Below, piece after piece: positions 34,145-42,962 of a stretch of 64,000 nucleotides of DNA. Origin of the DNA: an uncultured Clostridia bacterium. Its GTDB lineage: Bacteria > Bacillota > Clostridia > TANB77 > CAG-508. The translations under genes and the position numbers were made by a program. The notes under the pieces are model-generated. The model ran no database searches. It had not been told where the DNA came from and saw nothing but the letters and a program-made list of their open reading frames with translations. Position 1 is the first letter of the stretch, and each line of letters begins with the position of its first letter. The stretch lies in NCBI GenBank assembly GCA_934162205.1, contig CAKPIA010000005.1, positions 42,911 to 106,910 of the forward strand, in the 5' to 3' direction.

Positions 34145-34168
34145 TTGTATCTCTCCTTCTTATTTTTT
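33354..34168 (-). repeat. 815-bp exact duplication, copy B
   Basis: Partner of 30710-31524. Identity ends abruptly inside the codons after RETLMS, then the proteins diverge, and upstream it ends at the T-run before the ribosome-binding site. Confidence 0.85.
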
Positions 34169-34308
34169 CTTATTAAGAATTATATATAATATAATAATTT
34201 CTTGTCAATAAAATTTTGACCAATTATCATATATTTTTTATAATATTGACTCTATTTAATTAACAATATATAATAAAAATAATTATTATAATATTATAGA
34301 GGTATTTT

Positions 34309-34938
34309 ATGAATAAAAAAGATATAGTAAATTTAATTGAAACATTAAAAATCACCTATCCAGATGCACAATGTAGTTTGGATTTTAAAACTCCTTTTCA
34401 AATGGTAGTTGCTGTAATGCTTTCTGCTCAATGCACTGATGAAAGAGTAAATAAAACAACTCCAGTACTATTTAATAAATGTAAAACTATAGAAGATTTT
34501 GCTAACATAAATATAAAAGATTTAGAAAAAATAATACACCCTTGTGGTTTTTATAAAAATAAAGCCAAAAACATTAAATTATGTGCCAAACAAGTTTTAG
34601 AAAATTTTAATGGAACTGTTCCAGATAATATAGAAGACCTTTTAACTCTAGCTGGAATTGGCAGAAAAAGTGCTAATGTTATAATGCTTGAAGTATATGG
34701 CGTTGCAAATGGGGTTGCTGTTGATACACATGCAAAAAGAATTTCCAACAGATTAGGTCTTTCAAATAATAAAGAACCTGAAAAAATAGAACAAGATTTA
34801 ATAAAGCAAATCCCACAAAACTACCTAAAAGATATTAATCATTTATTTATGTGGCACGGTAGAAATACTTGTACAGCACGAAATCCAAAATGTGAAATTT
34901 GTACTGTTAAAAAATATTGCAAATATTATAATAGCTAA
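34309..34938 (+). CDS. nth: Endonuclease III
   Basis: A 209-residue base-excision-repair DNA glycosylase/AP lyase for oxidised pyrimidines. The helix-hairpin-helix LAGIGRKSA supplies catalytic Lys120 and VDTHAKR supplies Asp139. The 4Fe-4S loop is Cys188-X6-Cys195-X2-Cys198-X5-Cys204, complete. Length is typical. Ribosome-binding GAGGTATTTT precedes the ATG. It is one of the few plus-strand genes and is followed by a Cys-rich peptide gene 55 bases on. The first helices and DNA-binding residues look intact. Confidence 0.97.
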   Translation: MNKKDIVNLIETLKITYPDAQCSLDFKTPFQMVVAVMLSAQCTDERVNKTTPVLFNKCKTIEDFANINIKDLEKIIHPCGFYKNKAKNIKLCAKQVLENFNGTVPDNIEDLLTLAGIGRKSANVIMLEVYGVANGVAVDTHAKRISNRLGLSNNKEPEKIEQDLIKQIPQNYLKDINHLFMWHGRNTCTARNPKCEICTVKKYCKYYNS

Positions 34939-34992
34939 ATTTTATGAATATTTTTAATTTCATTGTAAACACTAAATTTAGAGGTGGTCATT

Positions 34993-35127
34993 TTGACAAA
35001 CATCAATTGTTCTTCAAATTGTATTTATCAAAAAGATGGTAAATGCTGTTATGAAATTATTTCTAAGTCAAATTTAGCAACTGCTTCCAATTGTGCTTAC
35101 TTCATAGAAAAAAATAACACACATTAA
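34993..35127 (+). CDS. 44-residue Cys-rich clostridial peptide, TTG start
   Basis: GAGGTGGT is followed eight bases later by TTG ACA AAC. The product has CSSNCIYQKDGKCCYE, then SNCAYF near the end. The order C-x3-C-x2-Q-x-D-G-x-C...D/N-C-A-Y-F is a small Cys-rich family common in Clostridia, sometimes mislabelled as a hydroxymyristoyl-ACP dehydratase. A metal site is likely from the six Cys. Function unknown. Its stop lies inside the terminator stem. The short gap suggests co-transcription with nth. Confidence 0.7.
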   Translation: MTNINCSSNCIYQKDGKCCYEIISKSNLATASNCAYFIEKNNTH

Positions 35128-35142
35128 TTGTGTGTTATTTTT
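35111..35142 (+). terminator. Terminator of the nth unit
   Basis: AATAACACAC / GTGTGTTATTTTT hairpin overlapping the Cys-rich peptide's stop codon. Confidence 0.85.
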
Positions 35143-35166
35143 ATATAATAATAAAAACACTTTGTA

Positions 35167-35195
35167 CATAAATCTATTTTATGTACAAGCAAAAC
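35167..35195. other. Inverted repeat TTGTACATAAA / TTTATGTACAA
   Basis: An eleven-base inverted repeat upstream of the bactofilin-like gene's promoter. It has no T-tract, so a protein-binding site is possible. Unassigned. Confidence 0.35.
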
Positions 35196-35250
35196 AGTTA
35201 ATTTTAAAATATATTAATAAGTTCAAATGTTATTAATGTAAGCTTTTTTC

Positions 35251-35279
35251 TTGACAAAAAAAATTTAAAGATATATATT
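35251..35279 (+). promoter_or_regulatory. Promoter of the bactofilin-like gene
   Basis: TTGACA (35251-35256), 17-base spacer, TATATT (35274-35279). Confidence 0.7.
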
Positions 35280-35309
35280 TATATCAAATTTTATTAGGAG
35301 GTTTTTTTA

Positions 35310-36488
35310 ATGTTAAAAAGTAAATTAAAACTTATTTTATTAATTACTTTATTAGTAGTTATCTGCTCTACTCCATTTGTTCAAGCAGTAGATTCAGAAA
35401 ACACTAATGATGAATCAATTGAAACTACTACAATTACTACAACATCAGAAGATCAAGCAGAAAATACTGACAAAGGAAATTACAAAAATTCAGATGTATA
35501 TTTAAACGGTAATGATATAAATGTTGATTACACTGTAGTAGGAAATGCATTTATTGCAGGAAAAAATATTACAATTTCTGCCCCAATAGGTGGAGATGCA
35601 TTTATTATAGGAGACACAGTAACTATAAATACTAAAGGATATATTTATAGTAATTTATTTGTTTCTTGTAACAAACTAACAATAAATGGTATTGTTTACG
35701 ACTTATATGCAGTAGCTAAAGATATTACAATTGGAGAAAGCGGATATATTTATAGAGATATTCGTACAACTTCATCAAATATTGATATCTTTGGAACAAT
35801 AGGAAGAAATGCTTATGTATTTTGCAATAAAATAGCTTTATCTTCAAAAGAAGGAACAACTGGATATGCAACAAAAGATTCAATGGATTTAAATGGAATT
35901 GTATATGGTAATTTAGAATATAATTCAGACAATGAAATAAATGTTCCAGAAAATTCTGTTAAAGGTGAAGTTAAACATTCTACTATAAAAACAGATAACA
36001 AAGCATCAAATATATCTTATATAATAATAGTAGCTCTAAGTTCAATTGTATTTACAGCAATTATATGGTTATTATTAAACTGGTTATCACCTAAATATGT
36101 ATCAGAAGCAAAAGAATTATTAACTACAAAAATCGGTGCAGTTATTGGATTTGGTTTATTAGGATTAATATTATTACCAATTATATCAATTATTTTATTA
36201 ATAATTCCAGTAACAACTAAATTTGCAGCAGTATTAATTGGTATTTATATTTTATCAATAGCTATTAGTACTTCAATATTCACTTTAGCAATTTCTGAAT
36301 TTATTTCTAATAAATTAAATTTAAAAAATAAATGGTTACATTTAGCAATTGCATCTGCTGGCGCTCTTGTAATTTATTTATTAAAACTTATTCCTTATGT
36401 TGGTGCTTTAGTATCAATAATATGTATAGTTTTAGGTTTAGGTATTTTAACAAAAAAAGTTTTACCTAACAAAAAAATAGAAGAATAA
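35310..36488 (+). CDS. Bactofilin-like polymer-forming membrane protein
   Basis: A 392-residue protein with TTAGGAGG before the start. Residues 1-26 are a signal peptide, 27-55 a Thr/Glu-rich spacer. Residues about 60-215 repeat short strands around GxxxGDxFIxGxxxxI and xITIxGxIYxDLYAxxKDI, the right-handed solenoid pattern of bactofilins and other polymer-forming domains. Residues about 235-385 hold four or five membrane helices. Export plus a C-terminal membrane domain distinguishes it from cytosolic bactofilins. A role in surface organisation is inferred. Single gene with promoter and terminator. Confidence 0.72.
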   Translation: MLKSKLKLILLITLLVVICSTPFVQAVDSENTNDESIETTTITTTSEDQAENTDKGNYKNSDVYLNGNDINVDYTVVGNAFIAGKNITISAPIGGDAFIIGDTVTINTKGYIYSNLFVSCNKLTINGIVYDLYAVAKDITIGESGYIYRDIRTTSSNIDIFGTIGRNAYVFCNKIALSSKEGTTGYATKDSMDLNGIVYGNLEYNSDNEINVPENSVKGEVKHSTIKTDNKASNISYIIIVALSSIVFTAIIWLLLNWLSPKYVSEAKELLTTKIGAVIGFGLLGLILLPIISIILLIIPVTTKFAAVLIGIYILSIAISTSIFTLAISEFISNKLNLKNKWLHLAIASAGALVIYLLKLIPYVGALVSIICIVLGLGILTKKVLPNKKIEE

Positions 36489-36497
36489 ATAAGATTA

Positions 36498-36528
36498 AAA
36501 AAGTAGATTTATAAAAATCTACTTTTTA
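36498..36528 (+). terminator. Terminator of the bactofilin-like gene
   Basis: AAAAAGTAGATTT / AAATCTACTTTTT hairpin. Confidence 0.85.
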
Positions 36529-36548
36529 TTTTTAATTAATATCTATAT

Positions 36549-36687
36549 AAATAAAAATAATCTTTTTTTGCACTTTGGTGTCGCAACCTTCTATTTTTTT
36601 TATTTATGGAAGGTTGCTCAAATTCGCCCTTCGCTATCGCTACGGTTGGTCGCTTACGCAGTGCTTAAAAAAGATTATTTTTATTTT
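36549..36687. repeat. 139-bp inverted-repeat element (MITE-like)
   Basis: Arms of about 25 bases, AAATAAAAATAATCTTTTTT at the left and its complement at the right, followed inward by GCAC / GTGC. Inside are a hairpin GCAACCTTC / GGAAGGTTGC and a less A+T-rich core (TTCGCCCTTCGCTATCGCTA). No coding frame. It sits between two convergent terminating genes. No second copy is in the window. Confidence 0.6.
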
Positions 36688-36702
36688 AAATTATTTTAAT
36701 CC

Positions 36703-37362
36703 TCATTTTTTTAATTCGTCTATAATTGTTTTATAGTCAACGGCAGAAAGAATTGCAGTACCAGCAACTAATATATTAGCTCCCACTTCTTTAACTTTTT
36801 GATGATTTTTTAAATTAATTCCCCCGTCTGCTTCTATATCTACTTCTAAATTATTCTCGTCAATATATTTCTTCAATACACTAATTTTATTTAACATATC
36901 AGACAACAATGTTTGTCCACCTTTACCTGGTTCAACAGTCATAACAAGTACAGTATGAACATATGGTAAAAATTCATATATTTCCTCTATATTTGTATTT
37001 GGTTTAACAGATATACCAACTTTACAATTATTATCTTTTATTTGTTTTATAATTTCAAAAACTTCTTCTTTATTCTTACAAGCTTCGTAATGAAATGTTA
37101 TTATATTAGGTTCTACACCTGCAAAATCATTTATTGCTGATTTTACATCTTCAACCATTAAATGAACGTCTAATGGTAAATTAGATATCCTTTTTATGTA
37201 TTGAGCATATCCTAACATTTTTTCATATGTGTCATTTTCTACAAATTTTCCATCCATAACATCTATATGAAAATAATCTGTTTTTGCTTTTTCTAATTTA
37301 AAAAATGTTTCTGATTCATTTCCCTTTTTTACAGAAAGAATTGATGTTGATACTTCTACCAT
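36703..37362 (-). CDS. rpe: Ribulose-phosphate 3-epimerase
   Basis: A 219-residue TIM-barrel enzyme interconverting ribulose-5-phosphate and xylulose-5-phosphate. Metal-site motifs are present: HIDVMDGKFVEN with the first His and Asp, DVHLMVED, TFHYEA and the ADGGIN phosphate loop segment. The start overlaps the rsgA end by seven bases, indicating translational coupling. It is the last gene of the rlmN-prpC-prkC-rsgA-rpe string, which is the usual Firmicutes order. One difference from many members is TFHYEA instead of TFHxEA-H; this is within family variation. Confidence 0.95.
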   Translation of the reverse strand: MVEVSTSILSVKKGNESETFFKLEKAKTDYFHIDVMDGKFVENDTYEKMLGYAQYIKRISNLPLDVHLMVEDVKSAINDFAGVEPNIITFHYEACKNKEEVFEIIKQIKDNNCKVGISVKPNTNIEEIYEFLPYVHTVLVMTVEPGKGGQTLLSDMLNKISVLKKYIDENNLEVDIEADGGINLKNHQKVKEVGANILVAGTAILSAVDYKTIIDELKK

Positions 37363-38231
37363 TTTCTTGCCTCCTTATCTTTTAATTCTTGATATATATA
37401 ACAAAATCTATTATATCTATCTTGATTTATTTTATTTTCTTGCAATCCTTTTTTTATTCCACAATTTTCTTCTTTTATATGCGTACAACCTACAAATTCA
37501 CATTCATTTATATACTGTTTGAACTCTATAAAACATTTATCTAATTTATTGCTTTCTATTTCTTCTATGCTAAAACTTGAAAAGCCAGGTGTATCTGCAA
37601 TATATGAATTATCTCCTAAATCATATAATTTAACAGTTGTTGTTGTATTTTTTCCTTTTTTATTTTTTTGGCTTATTTCTCCTTCTTGTGTCATGTTATT
37701 TTCAAACAATGAATTTATAAGTGTTGATTTTCCAACACCAGAATTACCAGAAAATACGCTAATATTATTTTTTAATGCTTCTTTAACTTCTTTTATACCT
37801 TTTTGTTCTTTTGCATTTGTTAATATAACTTTATATCCTATACTTTCATATACTTCTTTTATTTCTTTATAAACATCACTTAAATCTATTTTATTTATTA
37901 TAATTATAGACTTTATTCCTAAATACTCTGCATATGCTAATTGCTTATCTAACATTAATAAATCTGGTTTAGGATTTTTGGTTGATAATACAAAAATCAT
38001 TTGTGTTATATTTGATATTTTAGGTCTTTTTATATATGTTTTTCTTTCATATATTTTTTCTATTACTGCTGCATTTTTATTATCATCTATATTTTCAATT
38101 TCTACTTTATCTCCAACAACAGGAGTTATTTCATCTTTTTTAAACTTTCCTCTTGCCATTGTATCATAAATTTTAGCATTTGCTTCTACTTTATATAAAT
38201 TTGATATATTTTCTACTATTATTCCTTTCAT
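37356..38231 (-). CDS. rsgA: Small ribosomal subunit biogenesis GTPase RsgA
   Basis: A 291-residue circularly permuted GTPase that checks late 30S maturation. An N-terminal OB fold (1-70) is followed by the permuted G motifs: G4 NKID 113-116, G1 GNSGVGKS 162-169 and G3 DTPG 213-216. The C-terminal zinc site is Cys244, Cys249, His251 and Cys257. All are intact. It lies between prkC and rpe. PrkC phosphorylates RsgA (CpgA) in B. subtilis, which fits the linkage. Confidence 0.97.
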   Translation of the reverse strand: MKGIIVENISNLYKVEANAKIYDTMARGKFKKDEITPVVGDKVEIENIDDNKNAAVIEKIYERKTYIKRPKISNITQMIFVLSTKNPKPDLLMLDKQLAYAEYLGIKSIIIINKIDLSDVYKEIKEVYESIGYKVILTNAKEQKGIKEVKEALKNNISVFSGNSGVGKSTLINSLFENNMTQEGEISQKNKKGKNTTTTVKLYDLGDNSYIADTPGFSSFSIEEIESNKLDKCFIEFKQYINECEFVGCTHIKEENCGIKKGLQENKINQDRYNRFCYIYQELKDKEARKW

Positions 38232-38252
38232 ATAACCTCTTTAATTTTTAAA

Positions 38253-38282
38253 TAGCTATTATTTCTTTTGAAATAATAGCTA
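38253..38282 (-). terminator. Hairpin between prkC and rsgA
   Basis: TAGCTATTATTTC / GAAATAATAGCTA with a TTTT loop. It lacks a long T-tract, so it may be a partial terminator or an RNA-processing or stability element that sets prkC apart from rsgA-rpe. Confidence 0.55.
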
Positions 38283-38300
38283 CTTATTTTTTATTAATTT

Positions 38301-40268
38301 TTATTCAGCTGTCCATTTTGTTGAGCTATTTAAATTTAATGTTCCTGATTTTTTTAGTACATCATCTATATAAACTTTTATATCTACTGTACCTTTTCCA
38401 CTTATTTCTTGAGAAACTTTTGTTGTAGTTGGATCTACTTTTTCTTTATAAACAGTATCATCACCTACTACAATTTTTAATTCAACTTTTTTAACAACTT
38501 TATCTGTTGTTGTTGAATTTCCATCTGTAGTATTTGTTTTTTCATATTCTACTTTTCCTTTTAATAAAGATTTAACATTTACTACAACTTTTCCTGTTTT
38601 TGTTTCTGCTAATTTATTTACTGTAATTGTTATACTTGTTCCTTCATCTACAACAGAACCAGCATCTATACTTTGTTTAACTACTTCTCCGTTGTTTTTT
38701 GTACTATCTTCTGTATATGATACAGTAACTTTTAATCCTGTATTTGATAATGTTTTTTTAGCATCATCTTCGCTTTTTCCTACAACTGAATCTACTGTAA
38801 CTTGATTTATTCCTGTACCTGTACTTACTGTTATTGTAATTGTATCTCCTGCATTTACTTGTTCATCTTTATTTATATCTTGTGCAATTACATATCCTTC
38901 TTCTACATCTTTACTTGTTTCTTCTTTTACTTCTGCTTTTAGTTTGGCATCTTCTAAAGTTTTAATAGCCTCATCTTTTGTTAATCCTACAACTTTAGGA
39001 ACTATTGTTGATTCTGTTCCTTTACTTACAACTACTTTTATAACACTTTTTTCTTTAACATTATAATTATCTACATATGATGGATCTTGAGAAATTATAT
39101 ATCCTTCTGCGTATTGTGAATTATATTCTTCTGATTTTATTTCTAATGTTAATTTATTTTCTTTTAAAGTATTTTCTGCTTCTTGTTTAGATAATCCAAC
39201 TAAATTTGGTAATTTAACTTCTTTTGGATTGGTAAGATTTAAAAATCCCATTGTTCCGCCTAAACTTATTGCAAATAATAATACTAAACCTATTACACTG
39301 CTTAATACTTTATGCTTAGCTATAAAACCTTTAAGTCCTTTTTTCTCTTCTCCTCTATCTTGTTTTTCTTGATAATTAGTTGATATTCTTTGAGTTTTAA
39401 ATTCATCTCCACCATCTGGTACTTTTATAAAATCTCCGTCTGGATCTTTTAATGATTTTCTTAAATCTTTAAGCATTTCTGTTGCTGATGCATATCTATA
39501 ATTTGCATCTTTTTTTAATGCTTTCATTATTATATCATTTACTGCTAATGGTATATGTCTATTTATTTCTATTGGTGGCACTGGTTCTTCTTGCATATGT
39601 TTTAAGGCTATTGATACAGGTGTATCTGCATCAAATGGAACTTTTCCTGTTAGCATTTCATACATAACAACACCTAAAGAATATAAATCTGATTTTGCAT
39701 CTGTATATCCACCTCTAGCATGTTCTGGTGAGAAATAATGTACAGATCCTATTGTTGTTCCAAATGCTGTTATTGTTGAATTTGAAACTGCTTTTGCAAT
39801 ACCAAAATCCGTTACTTTTGCAACTCCATCTTCTGTAATTATTATATTATGTGGTTTTATATCTCTATGAACTATATTGTTTTTATGTGCCACTTCTAAT
39901 GCTGATGCAACTTGTATTGCTATATTAACAGACCATTTCCAAGGAAGTGGACCTTCTTCTTCTACTATAATCTCTTTTAATGTTTTACCTTGTACTAATT
40001 CCATTACTATATAATATAAGTTTCCATCAACACCTACATCATATACAGAAACTATATTTGGATGTGTTATACTTGCTGCTGATTGTGCCTCTACTTCAAA
40101 TCTTTTTATAAATTCTTGATCTGTTGTAAATTCATCTCTTAGAATTTTAACAGCAACATATCTATTTAGAACATGACATTTAGCTTTATATACTGTTGCC
40201 ATTCCGCCATTTCCTATTTTTTCTATAATCTCATATCGATTTCCTAATAATCTTCCCTCTAAATCCAT
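38301..40268 (-). CDS. prkC: Membrane Ser/Thr protein kinase with PASTA domains
   Basis: A 655-residue receptor kinase that senses muropeptides or lipid II and phosphorylates cytosolic targets; in spores it triggers germination. The kinase domain (12-270) has Lys41, catalytic Asp136 in HRDIKPHN and DFG 154-156. A single membrane helix is at 320-343. Three PASTA domains follow at about 352-416, 421-483 and 488-552, and then a beta-rich tail of 90 residues that is not PASTA. The cognate phosphatase gene lies 36 bases upstream. The tail is the only unusual part. Confidence 0.96.
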   Translation of the reverse strand: MDLEGRLLGNRYEIIEKIGNGGMATVYKAKCHVLNRYVAVKILRDEFTTDQEFIKRFEVEAQSAASITHPNIVSVYDVGVDGNLYYIVMELVQGKTLKEIIVEEEGPLPWKWSVNIAIQVASALEVAHKNNIVHRDIKPHNIIITEDGVAKVTDFGIAKAVSNSTITAFGTTIGSVHYFSPEHARGGYTDAKSDLYSLGVVMYEMLTGKVPFDADTPVSIALKHMQEEPVPPIEINRHIPLAVNDIIMKALKKDANYRYASATEMLKDLRKSLKDPDGDFIKVPDGGDEFKTQRISTNYQEKQDRGEEKKGLKGFIAKHKVLSSVIGLVLLFAISLGGTMGFLNLTNPKEVKLPNLVGLSKQEAENTLKENKLTLEIKSEEYNSQYAEGYIISQDPSYVDNYNVKEKSVIKVVVSKGTESTIVPKVVGLTKDEAIKTLEDAKLKAEVKEETSKDVEEGYVIAQDINKDEQVNAGDTITITVSTGTGINQVTVDSVVGKSEDDAKKTLSNTGLKVTVSYTEDSTKNNGEVVKQSIDAGSVVDEGTSITITVNKLAETKTGKVVVNVKSLLKGKVEYEKTNTTDGNSTTTDKVVKKVELKIVVGDDTVYKEKVDPTTTKVSQEISGKGTVDIKVYIDDVLKKSGTLNLNSSTKWTAE

Positions 40269-40304
40269 TTTTTTATCTCTCCTTATATGTAAAAAATGTA
40301 GAAA

Positions 40305-41039
40305 TTAAATATTTTTTATTACAACTACTGTTATATTATCTTGACCACCATTGTTATTTGCTATATCAACTAATTTTTGTGGTGCAAATTCTATGTTTTC
40401 TTTTACTGTTTTATATAAATCATCTTGACTAACAAAGTTTGTTAATCCATCTGATCCCATAAGTATTATATCATCTTTTAAAAATCCTTTTACTGCTACA
40501 TCTGGTTCTACAAAAGCATTACATCCTAGAGCTTTCATAAGCATATTTTTCTTTGGATGATGTTCCGCTTCTTCCTTTGTTATTGTTCCATCTTTAACTA
40601 ATTTTTGTACATAACTATGATCTTGAGTAAGTTTTCTTATTATGTCTTTTCTAATTCTATATATTCTGCTATCTCCAATATGTCCAATATATACTCTATT
40701 ATTATATATTAAACAAATTTCCAAAGTAGTACCCATTCCTTCTAATTCTTTATTTTCTTGAGATTTTTCATATACTACCATATTAGCATATTCCATACTA
40801 CTTTTTACTAGTTCCATTATGCTCTCTTTATCTTTTGGAGTGTCTTTAAAATTATTTTGTAAATAATTTTTGGCACAAGTAGTTGCTAATTTACTTGCTA
40901 TTTCACCGCCATTATATCCGCCCATACCATCTGCTAAGATATATACTTGTGTTTCATCTAATGGTTCTGATATATAGAAGTAATCTTGGTTCATGTCTCG
41001 CACTTTACCTATGTCTGATTTAGCATAAGCTTTTATCAT
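40305..41039 (-). CDS. prpC: PP2C-type protein phosphatase
   Basis: A 244-residue PPM-family phosphatase that reverses PrkC phosphorylation. Metal-binding motifs are complete: DIGKVRDMNQDY, ADGMGGYNGGEIAS, GHIGDSRIYR, GSDGLTNFV and NGGQDNITVVV. Cytosolic, no membrane segment. GAGGTGAAAG precedes the start. It is placed between rlmN and prkC in the conserved order. Kinase and phosphatase in one unit keep their ratio fixed. The gap of 36 bases to prkC holds that gene's ribosome-binding site. Confidence 0.96.
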   Translation of the reverse strand: MIKAYAKSDIGKVRDMNQDYFYISEPLDETQVYILADGMGGYNGGEIASKLATTCAKNYLQNNFKDTPKDKESIMELVKSSMEYANMVVYEKSQENKELEGMGTTLEICLIYNNRVYIGHIGDSRIYRIRKDIIRKLTQDHSYVQKLVKDGTITKEEAEHHPKKNMLMKALGCNAFVEPDVAVKGFLKDDIILMGSDGLTNFVSQDDLYKTVKENIEFAPQKLVDIANNNGGQDNITVVVIKNI

Positions 41040-41134
41040 TCTTTCACCTCTATTTTTATCTTTCTAATTAATCTACCTATTACATTTTTTCTACATACTT
41101 TATACCATAAGTAAACTATTTTTTCAACCTATAT

Positions 41135-42154
41135 TTATAAATTCTTTCTTCTTAATTGTCCACATGCTGCATCTATATCTGAGCCTAATTCTCTTCTTAT
41201 AGTTGCAACAATTCCATGATCATTTAAATAATCTCTAAATTTTATTATATTTTCATTTGAACTTTTTGTATATGCTCCATTTTCTATTTTATTTATTGGA
41301 ATTAAATTAACATGACAAATCATACCTTTTAATAATTTTACTAATCTTTTAGCATCTTCTAAATTATCATTATTGTCTTTTGCTAATGCATATTCAAATG
41401 ATATTCTTCTATTAGTTTTATCTATATAATCTCTACAAGCTTGTAATAATTCTTCTATATTATAAGCATTATTTACAGGCATCATACTACTTCTTTTTTC
41501 ATCTGTTGTGGCATGTAATGATATTGATAGTGTACATTGTATATTTTCGTTTGCTAAATCATAAATTTTAGGAACTAGTCCACTTGTAGATACACTTATA
41601 TGTCTTGCACCTATATTAATTCCTTTTGGGTTATTTATTATTCTTATAGCATTTACTACATTATCGTAATTATCAAGAGGTTCTCCTATTCCCATAAATA
41701 CTACATTTGATATTTTAATATTTTCATCTCTTTGAACTGCTAAAAGCTGTTCAACAATTTCTCCAGATGTTAAACTTCTTACAAAATTTATTCCTGTTGA
41801 AGCACAAAATTTGCATCCCATTTTACATCCAATTTGAGATGATACACATATACTATATCCATGATGATATTGCATTAATACTGTTTCTATTGCATTTCCA
41901 TCTAATACATCAAATAAATACTTTTTTGTTCCATCTGATGCGACTTGTTTTTTTAATATTTTAAAATTACAAAGTGTATATTCTTTTTTTAGTTTTTCTC
42001 TTAATTCTAAAGATATATTTGTCATTTCATCAAAACTTGTTACATTTGCTTCAAATATCCATTTAAATACTTGCTCTGCTCTAAATGGCTTTTCTCCCAT
42101 ATTTATAAATTCTTGTTTTAGTTCGTCTAAATTATAATCCTTTATATTCTTCAT
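41135..42154 (-). CDS. rlmN: Dual-specificity 23S rRNA/tRNA adenine-C2 methyltransferase
   Basis: A 339-residue radical-SAM enzyme that methylates C2 of A2503 in 23S rRNA and A37 of some tRNAs. The CX3CX2C cluster is Cys110, Cys114 and Cys117. The resolving cysteine pair member near the C-terminus is Cys331 in DAACGQL; the methyl-carrying Cys corresponds to this region. HISVSTSGLVPKI and GEPLDNYDNV motifs are present. It leads the prpC-prkC-rsgA-rpe string and follows the sortase gene by about 60 bases. Confidence 0.96.
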   Translation of the reverse strand: MKNIKDYNLDELKQEFINMGEKPFRAEQVFKWIFEANVTSFDEMTNISLELREKLKKEYTLCNFKILKKQVASDGTKKYLFDVLDGNAIETVLMQYHHGYSICVSSQIGCKMGCKFCASTGINFVRSLTSGEIVEQLLAVQRDENIKISNVVFMGIGEPLDNYDNVVNAIRIINNPKGINIGARHISVSTSGLVPKIYDLANENIQCTLSISLHATTDEKRSSMMPVNNAYNIEELLQACRDYIDKTNRRISFEYALAKDNNDNLEDAKRLVKLLKGMICHVNLIPINKIENGAYTKSSNENIIKFRDYLNDHGIVATIRRELGSDIDAACGQLRRKNL

Positions 42155-42215
42155 TTTTATCTCCTAAAATATTTTAATTAATTATATATTTTTATATAGA
42201 GACTGTCAATACATC

Positions 42216-42857
42216 TTATATTTCTATAGCTTTTACAACTAGCCTTTTTAATGCTCCTATTGTACATGTAATTAATGTAACTTCTTTTTTATTATTAGTA
42301 TTTTGATTTAATATAGAAACATCATCTGGACTTATTTCGAATTTATCATATACAACATATTCTTGTTCTCTTCCAAATGTATCTGTTAAAACTATATTAT
42401 CATTAATATTCACTTTTTTTAATTTTCCAAACATATTATCTTTTAAATAATTATGTCCTGTTATGCAAAAATTGCCTACTTTATTAATTTTAGGCCCAGC
42501 AATTTTTGTAACTGAAACATTTAAAGTTTTTTCGTTAGTTTCATTTAATATATATGTATTTAATTCTATACTAGGAATAGCCAATTTTCCAATTACTTTA
42601 TATCCTTTTATTTCACTTGGCATATTATTATATTCTTCTATCTCTATTTTTTCATTACTTATACTTTTTTTAAATCTATTTATGTTTATTATATTAGAAT
42701 AATCTCTTGTATTATTTTTTTCTTCTTTATAAATATCTTTTTCTACAATTTTACTATTACAAAAACAAGCTACCATTTCTCCTGTTATAATAATAAAAAA
42801 GATTATGAAAATTTTTATTTTTTTCTTTTTATTAAATATAATTATTTTGCTTTTCAT
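42216..42857 (-). CDS. Sortase
   Basis: A 213-residue membrane-anchored transpeptidase. Residues 14-33 are an N-terminal membrane helix. The catalytic His135 lies in ITGHNY, Cys198 in TLITCT and Arg205 in LKRLVV, a full sortase triad. Length and the TLxTC context fit class B- to D-like housekeeping enzymes; class cannot be fixed. The gene immediately upstream encodes a protein ending in an IPTTG sorting signal, so the pair probably forms a dedicated enzyme-substrate unit. It precedes rlmN. Confidence 0.88.
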   Translation of the reverse strand: MKSKIIIFNKKKKIKIFIIFFIIITGEMVACFCNSKIVEKDIYKEEKNNTRDYSNIININRFKKSISNEKIEIEEYNNMPSEIKGYKVIGKLAIPSIELNTYILNETNEKTLNVSVTKIAGPKINKVGNFCITGHNYLKDNMFGKLKKVNINDNIVLTDTFGREQEYVVYDKFEISPDDVSILNQNTNNKKEVTLITCTIGALKRLVVKAIEI

Positions 42858-42894
42858 ATTACACCACTTTAAAATTTATTATGTATCTAACAAA

Positions 42895-42940
42895 ATACAC
42901 ATTTATAACATATATATTCCTATATATTATAAATGTGTAT
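42895..42940 (-). terminator. Hairpin between surface protein and sortase
   Basis: ATACACATTTATAA / TTATAAATGTGTAT, a long AT stem with a weak T-tract; may reduce sortase relative to substrate mRNA. Confidence 0.45.
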
Positions 42941-42962
42941 GTCTAATTATATTTAATTAAAT

